A DNA stretch of 64,000 bases from Solimonas sp. K1W22B-7 (GTDB lineage Bacteria; Pseudomonadota; Gammaproteobacteria; Nevskiales; Nevskiaceae), in NCBI RefSeq assembly GCF_003428335.1, contig NZ_CP031704.1:744001-808000 (forward strand), in the 5' to 3' direction. Under the pieces are notes generated by a model. That model made no database searches and was not told where the DNA came from. It was given only the letters and a program-made list of their open reading frames with translations. The position numbers and the translations under genes are program-made. Below, one piece after another: positions 24,079 through 30,754 of the stretch; the stretch's first letter is position 1, and each line of letters starts with the position of its first letter.

Positions 24079-25092
24079 ATGAAAGCCTGGGCTCGACGCG
24101 TTTGCGTGGCGGCTGTGGCGCTCAGGGCTGTCTGCATTCCCGCTTCCGCCGATGCTGATGCTCTTCCAGGTGCAGAAGCAGACAAAACTCCCCGGCTGGC
24201 CCTGGTAATCAGCACCAGTGAGTATGGCGACCATAGACTTAGCAATGTGAGCAATGCCTTAAATGACGGCCGCCTGGTTGCCGAAAGACTCGTCGCCAGC
24301 GAGTTTGACACGGTGCTGCGGGAAAACGCTGATTACGAGTCCATACTCACCGAAGTGGATGACTTGGCAGATCGAAGAATTCGATTGCAAAAGAATCGTC
24401 GAGTCCGGCCGCTTGTCGTCGTTTACTTTTCCGGACACGGATATCGTGCAGGAGACAACGATTTCATCACCGGGAGCGACGTCAATTTCGACAGCCCCAC
24501 TGAGAGCAGTGTTTCGGTTCAGTGGATAATGTCTCGCTTGGCATCAGACTCGACAGCAATCATTTTTGTAGATGCGTGTAGAAGTCATTTGGCAAAGGCG
24601 ATTGACAACGAAGATCCGCTGGCCAAGGCGTTCGCCCCCATAGAGGATCGTCGGGAGCGGGAGAGTGAGCAAATTCTCTACCCAACGAGGAACTGGCATG
24701 CGAGGAATGGTATGTATTTGTTTGCCACGGAACCCGGAAAGGCGGCGTGGAATAGTGCTAAACGGTCGCCGCACAACAGTCCATTTGCCCAGCAGATAGG
24801 AGTAGAGCTGAATAAGCCTGGAGTGCCGCTTGCATCTCAGATAACTGGAATTATCAAGGGAGTCGGCACGGCAACAGAAGAAAAGCAGGCTCCACAGCCA
24901 GTTGGATCAGTCGGCACGGTTTATCTTCTAGAGAACGAAGAGTCTCAGGAGGAAATGCAGCAAAAGTGGAATCGGGCCCGGACGTCCGCGACCCTGGACG
25001 ATGTAAACCGCTATTTGGACGACTATCCGGCGGGACCTTGGCGATCCGCTGCGATTGAATGGCTGGACCACAACAAAGGGGAATCAAGATGA
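24079..25092 (+). CDS. Secreted caspase-like peptidase (C14)
   Basis: Cysteine protease of the caspase/metacaspase fold, 337 residues, with an N-terminal signal peptide (ending about PASADA). The p20-like core has RLALVISTSEYG, the catalytic His120 in VVVYFSGHGY and the catalytic Cys167 in AIIFVDACRSH, so the dyad is intact. ALNDGRLVAERLVA matches the helix following strand 1 in this family. The p10-like part contains LFATEPGKAAWN and SPFAQQI. The C-terminal 70 residues (EEMQQKWNRARTSATLDDVNRYLDDYP) are helical. Its stop overlaps the next ATG (ATGA), so expression is coupled to the trypsin-like protease, a possible substrate or activator. Export makes it unlike cytoplasmic defence caspases. 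Confidence 0.85.
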   Translation: MKAWARRVCVAAVALRAVCIPASADADALPGAEADKTPRLALVISTSEYGDHRLSNVSNALNDGRLVAERLVASEFDTVLRENADYESILTEVDDLADRRIRLQKNRRVRPLVVVYFSGHGYRAGDNDFITGSDVNFDSPTESSVSVQWIMSRLASDSTAIIFVDACRSHLAKAIDNEDPLAKAFAPIEDRRERESEQILYPTRNWHARNGMYLFATEPGKAAWNSAKRSPHNSPFAQQIGVELNKPGVPLASQITGIIKGVGTATEEKQAPQPVGSVGTVYLLENEESQEEMQQKWNRARTSATLDDVNRYLDDYPAGPWRSAAIEWLDHNKGESR

Positions 25093-26003
25093 CTGCCTGC
25101 TCGTATCCGGCGGCGAGAATCATACTCATGGGAGTCGCCCTGGTTTTTGGTGGATTTGCGAGCGCTCAAGACGAGGATATTCCACCCCTGAAACCGTATC
25201 AGGCAGCGCTTGATAACTACAAGAATCGTGAAAAGCTTGGGCGAAAGATTTTCCAGGGAATTCCGGCGACATTTTCAGATCGCCCATGGCAAGTGGGCCT
25301 GATGGTTCACGCGATCAGCGATCCCATGTACGCCCACTACTGCGGGGGCGTGTTGATCGACAGTACAACTGTATTGACTTCTGCGCACTGCGTATCTGAA
25401 GGGCAAACTGCCGGGGACATCGACATCCTTGCGGCCACCGATGATCTAACGGCGGCGGGGCAGCGCATCGGAGTAAGCGTGATATGCATTCACGAGGACT
25501 ACGTTCCATCCACCCATGCGAACGACATCGCAAAGCTGGTCCTTGGTGGAGCCATCACGAGCCCCGCTGTTCCAATAAAGCAATTGGCCTCCAAGGCAGA
25601 TATAAAGAAAGGCTCCAATGTCACGGTCAGTGGCTGGGGAAACATTTATGACTGGGGGTTGAAGTCCGAAAAACTTCTGAAGATTGTGATTCCGATCCAA
25701 TCGCAGAAGCTATGCAATGCAAAGGACGCATATGGCGGGAGAGTTCTGGGTGATATGTTTTGCGCCGGAAAGGCTGAAGGCGGAATGGATGCCTGCAATG
25801 GTGATTCTGGTGGCCCGGCAACGCTGGGGGATGGCGCGAATGCACATCTTGCGGGGTTGGTGAGTTGGGCAAGGATCAAGAGCTGCGGCCTGGCAAAAGT
25901 CTACGGCGTTTATACAAATGTTCCGGTGCTGTCCGGTTGGATTGATACTCCAATTGTTTCTGACTCTAAAGGCCAGCAGCCGAATCCGAAGGGCTGCAAG
26001 TAA
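25089..26003 (+). CDS. Trypsin-like serine protease zymogen (S1A)
   Basis: Secreted chymotrypsin-fold protease of 304 residues. Signal peptide to about residue 26, propeptide to about Lys53, then IFQG...RPWQVGL in place of the usual IVGG. Catalytic triad His100 (LTSAHC), Asp146 (HANDIAKL) and Ser240 (NGDSGGP) are all present. Asp234 in DACNGDSGG is at the S1-pocket position, predicting cleavage after Lys or Arg; the Lys before IFQG suggests autoactivation or activation by a similar enzyme. Coupled to the caspase gene by a 4-base overlap. Full length for the family. Confidence 0.9.
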   Translation: MTACSYPAARIILMGVALVFGGFASAQDEDIPPLKPYQAALDNYKNREKLGRKIFQGIPATFSDRPWQVGLMVHAISDPMYAHYCGGVLIDSTTVLTSAHCVSEGQTAGDIDILAATDDLTAAGQRIGVSVICIHEDYVPSTHANDIAKLVLGGAITSPAVPIKQLASKADIKKGSNVTVSGWGNIYDWGLKSEKLLKIVIPIQSQKLCNAKDAYGGRVLGDMFCAGKAEGGMDACNGDSGGPATLGDGANAHLAGLVSWARIKSCGLAKVYGVYTNVPVLSGWIDTPIVSDSKGQQPNPKGCK

Positions 26004-26035
26004 TGCAGTGGCGTTGCCGAATGAAGGGGGAATCC

Positions 26036-27313
26036 ATGAAAACGCGTTGGGGGATTGCACTGATGCTGTCTGCCTGCTTGTTGTCGAGCAGTGGAAGTGC
26101 CGCAGAGAGTTCTGCGGATACCGCCAGCCCGTCTGACGGTTGCGACAAAGCTACGGTGCCTGAAGGAAGCAGCGATGCGGTGAAGGCGGTGTATGAGGCT
26201 CTCCAGGCCAAGTGCGCGGAGCTCAAGCTGCAGAATGTCACTGATACGATAAAAAACCTGAAGGTGCAGGGCCTGATCGCTTCCTTGGGAAGCTTCTCGG
26301 ACATCAAATCGCTGAGCGGCGAGATAAAGAACCCCGAGAAGGCTGATCATCTGGGCGAACTGCTTGCGGGGCGAGTCCTGTACACAGCCGGACAGAAAAT
26401 CGGCGGGAAAGTTAAGGGAAGACTTGATCCGCTGAACAAGATTACGATAATCGTTGATCCAAAGGTGACCTCGATGAGGGGAGCCCTGGAGATCGCAATG
26501 CAGGATTTGAGTAGCCACGAGGCGGCAATTTTATCCTCGAGTGCGAAGGCCAGCACGGCGCTAAAGGATGCGCCCGCAGCGGGAGGCAGCGAGAATCGGA
26601 TGGGGCCGGCAGCCATGATTGCTTTGGTGCCACCCGTGATTGAAGCAGCGAAATCAATCGGTGGCCTCTTCAAGGACGAGACCACGCTTTCCGCTTTGCC
26701 GGTAAAGGGGGATTCAAACCTTCTGATTGCTGGCTTTCGTGATTGCGTGGAAACAACTGCCATCCTGCATGTTCCTGGGTTTGGGACGATGGGCAGCGCC
26801 TTCGCGAAGAAATTCTCCACGATCCAAAGGGCTTCGGATACCGCGCGTCTTCTGGTGGGAAAGCTGGAAGCGGAATCCGAGAGGATCAAGGGGAAGGCTG
26901 GTAAGAAAAGGAATGAAGAGCTGAAAGTGGCGGAAGAGGGTCTGGAGGGGGCGCTTAAGGCTTTTGAACTGTATGCGAGCAGGCTCCACGAGCCCCTTAA
27001 GCCGGATGTGACAGAAACGTTGTTCGAAAAACTTGCGATCACATCCGAGACGTTCGGGGATTCGCAATCGGCGTACCTGGTTCTATATGCGTCGCAGCTA
27101 GGTGCAAGTGGTGGTACGCGAAAGCGAACGTTTGGATCGGATCAATTGGCCTATCTCGCGAGCTCCAACGTTCTGTTCCTCATCCTGAGCAAGGATGGAA
27201 ATCTGATCTATAGTGGGGCAGTCGATGGCACTGTTGCTCTAAAGACTACGATTTCGGCAGCGGCCGATGATATGCGTGCTGCGACCGGTACTTCTGTCTG
27301 CCCCACGAAGTAA
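26036..27313 (+). CDS. Exported protein of unknown function in caspase/trypsin operon
   Basis: Protein of 425 residues with a signal peptide (MKTRWGIALMLSACLLSSSG). The mature part is mostly helical: DAVKAVYEALQAKCAELKLQ, a hydrophobic segment AAMIALVPPVIEAAKSIGGLF and a charged coiled-coil-like stretch around AERIKGKAGKKRNEELKVAE; the C-terminus (LAYLASSNVLFLILSKDG) is strand-like. The internal hydrophobic segment could insert into a membrane. The ATG at 26036 begins the signal peptide, although an ATG overlapping the previous stop at 26003 is also in frame. Last gene of the operon. No homology recognised. Confidence 0.65.
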   Translation: MKTRWGIALMLSACLLSSSGSAAESSADTASPSDGCDKATVPEGSSDAVKAVYEALQAKCAELKLQNVTDTIKNLKVQGLIASLGSFSDIKSLSGEIKNPEKADHLGELLAGRVLYTAGQKIGGKVKGRLDPLNKITIIVDPKVTSMRGALEIAMQDLSSHEAAILSSSAKASTALKDAPAAGGSENRMGPAAMIALVPPVIEAAKSIGGLFKDETTLSALPVKGDSNLLIAGFRDCVETTAILHVPGFGTMGSAFAKKFSTIQRASDTARLLVGKLEAESERIKGKAGKKRNEELKVAEEGLEGALKAFELYASRLHEPLKPDVTETLFEKLAITSETFGDSQSAYLVLYASQLGASGGTRKRTFGSDQLAYLASSNVLFLILSKDGNLIYSGAVDGTVALKTTISAAADDMRAATGTSVCPTK

Positions 27314-27316
27314 ATC

Positions 27317-27367
27317 AAAAAGGGGCCAGGCTTGACCTTTGTCCAACAAAGTCGATCCTGGCCCCTT
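27317..27367 (-). terminator. Terminator behind the membrane protein gene
   Basis: Stem AAGGGGCCAGG/CCTGGCCCCTT (27320-27330 with 27357-27367) with further T residues on the minus strand (A-run at 27317-27321). It separates the convergent operon end at 27313 from the gene ending at 27429. Confidence 0.65.
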
Positions 27368-27428
27368 GACCGGCCTGCATGTTCTTCGGGCTTGGCCTGC
27401 GCTGGAAACTCTCCGCCGTGGAGTCCCG

Positions 27429-28082
27429 CTACCGCCGATACGGCAACACGCTGGTGCGCTCTTCAGGCGTGGTGATCAGCGGCAGCGTGCGGCTGGCGAC
27501 CATCCAGGCGATTCCGAAAGCCACCAGTCCCGCCGTCTCGCAATAAAGCACCAGGGCCGAGTCCTTGTTTGCAGCCTTGTCGGCCAGAACCGCATCCAGC
27601 CCGATCAGCGCAATGGAAGCGATGATGATCGCGCCACAGGCTGCGTAGATGCTCGCGCGCCAGTTGGCCTGCCGATGCTGCTTGGCCCGTGCACGCCGGT
27701 AGAAAACGACACACATGCCCGCCAGCACCAGGAACATCGCGGCGGCGCTCGCAATGTGAGCCGTGTTGATCAAGTCCTCTTTCCGGCAGCCGCAGGCGCA
27801 GGGGCACAGGGCAACGCCCAGCGCGGCCAGCGCGGCGATCTTGCTCATGAACCACTCGCTTGCATGCTCGCCGTTGTAGGCCAGCAAAAAAGAGCTGATG
27901 GCAAACAGGAAGCCCACGAAGACATTCCGCGCCATGTCGTCGGCATGATACGAGGCACTGATCGAAGTCAGATCCTTCCCTGCGAGCGCCATGGCAAAGA
28001 ACGGAAGGGTCACTGCAATGAGCCCGACGATGAGCTTCAGGACGTGATGATCGATCTCGTACTGCTTGAACGTGGCGCGCAT
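27429..28082 (-). CDS. Multi-spanning membrane protein, DUF998-like
   Basis: Membrane protein of 217 residues with six hydrophobic segments. The sequence ISASYHADDMARNVFVGFLFAISSFLLAYNG and the later NTAHIASAAAMFLVLAGMCVVFYRRA resemble a widespread family of small membrane proteins with a conserved SxSAYYH...RDxFVG motif, often filed under DUF998; that link is tentative. CPCACGC in the loop after helix 3 is unusual and could bind a metal. The ATG at 28080-28082 has GGAGG upstream on its strand; a longer frame to 28244 is rejected. Divergent from the unit starting at 28295, with candidate operators between them. Confidence 0.65.
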   Translation of the reverse strand: MRATFKQYEIDHHVLKLIVGLIAVTLPFFAMALAGKDLTSISASYHADDMARNVFVGFLFAISSFLLAYNGEHASEWFMSKIAALAALGVALCPCACGCRKEDLINTAHIASAAAMFLVLAGMCVVFYRRARAKQHRQANWRASIYAACGAIIIASIALIGLDAVLADKAANKDSALVLYCETAGLVAFGIAWMVASRTLPLITTPEERTSVLPYRR

Positions 28083-28159
28083 CCCCAAGCCTCCGATGAC
28101 ATTCCCCAAACTCACGTTAGTGCGCTTTCGGGCGAGAAGCAACGGCGGTCTGTAGAGGC

Positions 28160-28179
28160 TGATGACACCTGACTCATGC
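28160..28179. promoter_or_regulatory. Candidate operator, TGATGAC-N6-CTCATGC
   Basis: Imperfect palindrome sharing ATGACACCTGA and TCATG with the site at 22779, including the spacer. It lies 78 bases before the minus-strand start at 28082. Confidence 0.4.
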
Positions 28180-28196
28180 ATCATGATTTGGAAACA

Positions 28197-28216
28197 ACCT
28201 GACTGGCCTGTCACGT
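28197..28216. promoter_or_regulatory. Candidate operator, ACCTGAC-N6-GTCACGT
   Basis: Seven-base arms with one mismatch, six-base spacer, followed by TGCAG, as in the site at 33353. It lies 79 bases before the plus-strand start at 28295. Confidence 0.5.
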
Positions 28217-28294
28217 TGCAGCACTTGGGTTGCACGCGCAGCATGAATACCGGGGCGCGGAAACAAGCGCAGGGACCAAGGCTAGGGGAGCAGC

Positions 28295-28789
28295 ATGAGC
28301 ATCAGGCAAGTGGAAGTCCCGGACAACAGTTCGGGCGATATGAATTTCACCGCCACGAAAGTCGTGGCTGCCGTACCGCACTCGCATGCGTACTCGCCGC
28401 ATGCCACCGCCAGTTCGGTGTTGTTCACTGACCTGAGTGCCCGCGCCCAGGACGCGGGCGGCGTAGCGGCGATCTCCGCCACGCTGCAGACCACCCTGGA
28501 GGGCCGTGCGCCAGGCCGGGTCCGGATTGACGTCCGTGGAAAAGTCGTGCTGTCCGCCGGCGCCAAGGCCGCCGTCTACGTGCTGGACGGCAGCACCCGG
28601 CGCGGCAAGAAGTTCACCAACCGCGACCAGGACCTGTTCATCAGCTGGACCCGGCGTGCAAAGCCCGGAGAAGTCCTGCAACTGACCCTGTTCGCCACGA
28701 CGCGCGTAACGGCGAAAGTCGGTGGAGGACTGGAAGGATTCGTGGAGCTGGACTCCATCGACATGGTGTCGCTGGCTTCGAAAAAGTAA
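28295..28789 (+). CDS. Unknown beta-rich protein (164 aa)
   Basis: Cytoplasmic-looking protein of 164 residues with no signal peptide or membrane segment. Alternating hydrophobic strands (VRIDVRGKVVLSAGAKAAVYVLD, DLFISWTRRAKPGEVLQLTLFATTRV, GFVELDSIDMVSL) suggest a beta-sandwich. GGGGAGCAGC precedes the ATG. First gene of a unit with the 191-residue protein and the ATP-grasp ligase downstream. No family recognised; it could be a carrier or substrate-presenting protein for the ligase, but nothing in the sequence proves that. Confidence 0.55.
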   Translation: MSIRQVEVPDNSSGDMNFTATKVVAAVPHSHAYSPHATASSVLFTDLSARAQDAGGVAAISATLQTTLEGRAPGRVRIDVRGKVVLSAGAKAAVYVLDGSTRRGKKFTNRDQDLFISWTRRAKPGEVLQLTLFATTRVTAKVGGGLEGFVELDSIDMVSLASKK

Positions 28790-28907
28790 GCGACGAAAAG
28801 TGCCCGCTTGAAGGGGCCGGATTCGAACTCCCCAGGAGCGAAGTCGATTCAACGCGAAGTGTCCTGAAAGCCTCGGAGGCCGAGGCTTCTACAACCGGAG
28901 GAATGTC

Positions 28908-29483
28908 ATGCTGATCTATCGTGTCCTGGACGTGGTGGTGGTGCGGCAGGAAGGAAAACTGGTGGTGATGGCCAGCGGGCTGGCTTCGTCGACGGGCTGG
29001 ACCCACCCGAAGCTCGACAACAGCCATGATCCCAATCCCAAGGACAAGATCGCCGAATTCACTTTCGAAGCGACGCCGCCTGCAGGTCCGGCTTTGCAGG
29101 TGATCACGCCGATTGCCGCGACCGCGGTGATCGATGACGCCATCGATGCGGTCCTGGTCAAGGCTCGCACCAACAGCATCAGCGTGCACGTGAGCGAGTT
29201 CGTATCCCAGCAGGTGGGCGCCAGCTCGCCCGCCAATCCCGGCCTGCGAGCCCTGAGCCTCCGCGCCGGACCCTCCAACGGCCTGACGCCGATCCCGCCC
29301 GACGGTGGCGATGGCTGGCCGCCGTATCCGCGTTGGCCTTTCCCCGGCTGGCCGCCGATTCCGCGCTGGCCACATCCCAAGACGCTGGCCATCGGCGAGG
29401 AGCATGGTCCCTGGACCACCTCGCCGCTGATCGACGATCCGATGAATCCCCTGATGCGCGGCTATCCCTTCGGTCAGTACTGA
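28908..29483 (+). CDS. Unknown protein with Pro/Trp-rich C-terminal segment; possible ATP-grasp substrate
   Basis: Protein of 191 residues in two parts. Residues 1-115 form a strand-rich domain (MLIYRVLDVVVVRQEGKLVV, AATAVIDDAIDAVLVKA). Residues 125-191 are low-complexity: a Pro/Trp/Arg repeat (WPPYPRWPFPGWPPIPRW) and a tail containing Thr, Ser, Lys, Asp and Glu (KTLAIGEEHGPWTTSPLIDD). A strong GGAGG precedes the ATG. The stop TGA is immediately followed by the GTG start of the ATP-grasp gene, so the two are made together. The leader-domain-plus-tail layout resembles a modified-peptide precursor, though it is longer than known graspetide precursors. Function otherwise unknown. Confidence 0.55.
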   Translation: MLIYRVLDVVVVRQEGKLVVMASGLASSTGWTHPKLDNSHDPNPKDKIAEFTFEATPPAGPALQVITPIAATAVIDDAIDAVLVKARTNSISVHVSEFVSQQVGASSPANPGLRALSLRAGPSNGLTPIPPDGGDGWPPYPRWPFPGWPPIPRWPHPKTLAIGEEHGPWTTSPLIDDPMNPLMRGYPFGQY

Positions 29484-30362
29484 GTGGCCCTGCTACTGGC
29501 CGGCGGTGCGCTGGATCCGAATCTGTCGTGTGTCGCTGCGGCATGCTCGCGAACAGGCGCACCACTGGTTGATTGCCGGTTCGAGCAGGAAAGCAGCCCG
29601 GCGTTCAGCTGGCAATTGGGCCCGGGGGCGGCGGACGCCGGCGAACTCGCCGGCGTCGCCGCCGCTTTTTTTCGCTACGACGTATTCACCCCGGTGTCGT
29701 CAGGCGAGCAGGCCAGCACGCTGCGAGCCTCTGCGTGGTTCCAGTGCGTGAACGCCTGGGTGCTGTCGCGTCCCGGCGTCCGCGCGCTCAATCGGGACAT
29801 GAAGCAGGCCGCCACCAACAAGATCGCCGTACTGGCCCTCGCCGAAAAGCAGGGTCTGCGCATCCCCCGCACGCGGGTCTCCAACCTGCAGGAGCATGCA
29901 ATGGCGATGGCAGCCGGCGGCGGTGTCACCAAGCCGGTCACCGGGGGCGACTACTGCCGCTTGCTGCAGGACGTGCTCCCCGGCGTCGAGTTCCGGCACG
30001 GCCGGGCACCCCTGCCTGCTTTCCTGCAGGAGCGCCTCAGCGCGCCGGAGATCCGCCTGTATGTGGTGGGGGAACACCGCTTCGCGTTCGAAATGCGCAG
30101 CTCGTCCCTCGACTACCGCGAGCACCAGGACGTGGACGTGCTGCCGGTCGAAGTGCCGGCGGAAGTAGAGCCGCTGCGTGCGCTGATGGCTTGCCTGGGG
30201 ATGGACTTCGGAGCGGCGGATTTCAAAACCGACCCGGCCACAGGCAAGCGCATCTTTCTTGAGTTGAACAACAGCCCGATGATCGCCAACTTCGACCAGG
30301 TGGCCCAAGGGGCCATTGCGGATGCCATCGTCCGAACGCTGCTGCCATCTGGTGGCGTCTGA
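29484..30362 (+). CDS. ATP-grasp ligase, related to RimK/graspetide synthetases
   Basis: ATP-dependent carboxylate-amine (or ester) ligase of 292 residues, starting at the GTG right after the upstream stop. NKIAVLALAEKQGLRIPRTRVSN is the usual entry to the ATP-grasp fold; VTKPVTGG gives the ATP-binding Lys. EIRLYVVGEHRFAFEMRSSSLDYREH and the C-terminal FGAADFKTDPATGKRIFLELNNSPM supply the acidic/Asn metal ligands (D...E-x-N-N). The order closely follows MvdD-like ligases that form lactam or ester crosslinks in graspetides, but the N-terminal domain is short and divergent. The likely substrate is the product of the coupled upstream gene (inference). Confidence 0.75.
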   Translation: MALLLAGGALDPNLSCVAAACSRTGAPLVDCRFEQESSPAFSWQLGPGAADAGELAGVAAAFFRYDVFTPVSSGEQASTLRASAWFQCVNAWVLSRPGVRALNRDMKQAATNKIAVLALAEKQGLRIPRTRVSNLQEHAMAMAAGGGVTKPVTGGDYCRLLQDVLPGVEFRHGRAPLPAFLQERLSAPEIRLYVVGEHRFAFEMRSSSLDYREHQDVDVLPVEVPAEVEPLRALMACLGMDFGAADFKTDPATGKRIFLELNNSPMIANFDQVAQGAIADAIVRTLLPSGGV

Positions 30363-30754
30363 GTCCGTATCCTTGCCGACGGCCGCCAGCGCGTGGAAGA
30401 AGGGATTGGAACGGCCTGCGTGAAAAGTATCGAGGCCCTTTTTTTCCGTCCATGTGCAGGGCGTGGCTGCCGGAGCGGGTCTGGAGTCTGTCGCGGAAGG
30501 CGGATCAAGGAATCCGAAATCGTCGAGTCCCATCAACATGACAGTCGAGTCATGTGTCATGTCGAGATGATCAGATGTCAGCGTCCACCGCGCCACGCCA
30601 CGCCACGGCGTCCCCGATGAATTTTCTGTTTCAGCCGTTGCTGCTGCAGCGGCAGGGAGGATAGGGTAGAAGGACCGCGCATCCGATTGATCGGGGGAAT
30701 CATGCAACTGGATCTTTGTCCACGACGTGATCGCTGCACCACGGAGCTTGCGCA
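30363..30754. other. Intergenic region upstream of the protease-nuclease gene
   Basis: About 390 bases without a supportable gene. It contains the palindrome at 30537-30556 and a short C-rich stretch with two CCACGCCACG-like repeats (about 30588-30605). No clear terminator for the ATP-grasp gene was found. Confidence 0.5.
30537..30556. promoter_or_regulatory. Candidate operator, ACATGAC-N6-GTCATGT
   Basis: Perfect 7-base inverted arms with six-base spacer AGTCGA, 199 bases before the ATG at 30755. The closest relative is the site at 22779. Confidence 0.55.

Noticed and set aside
24079-26003. Caspase and trypsin genes as part of a type III CRISPR or gasdermin system
   Set aside because: Both proteins carry export signals, and no gasdermin, Cas or CARD-like gene is adjacent.
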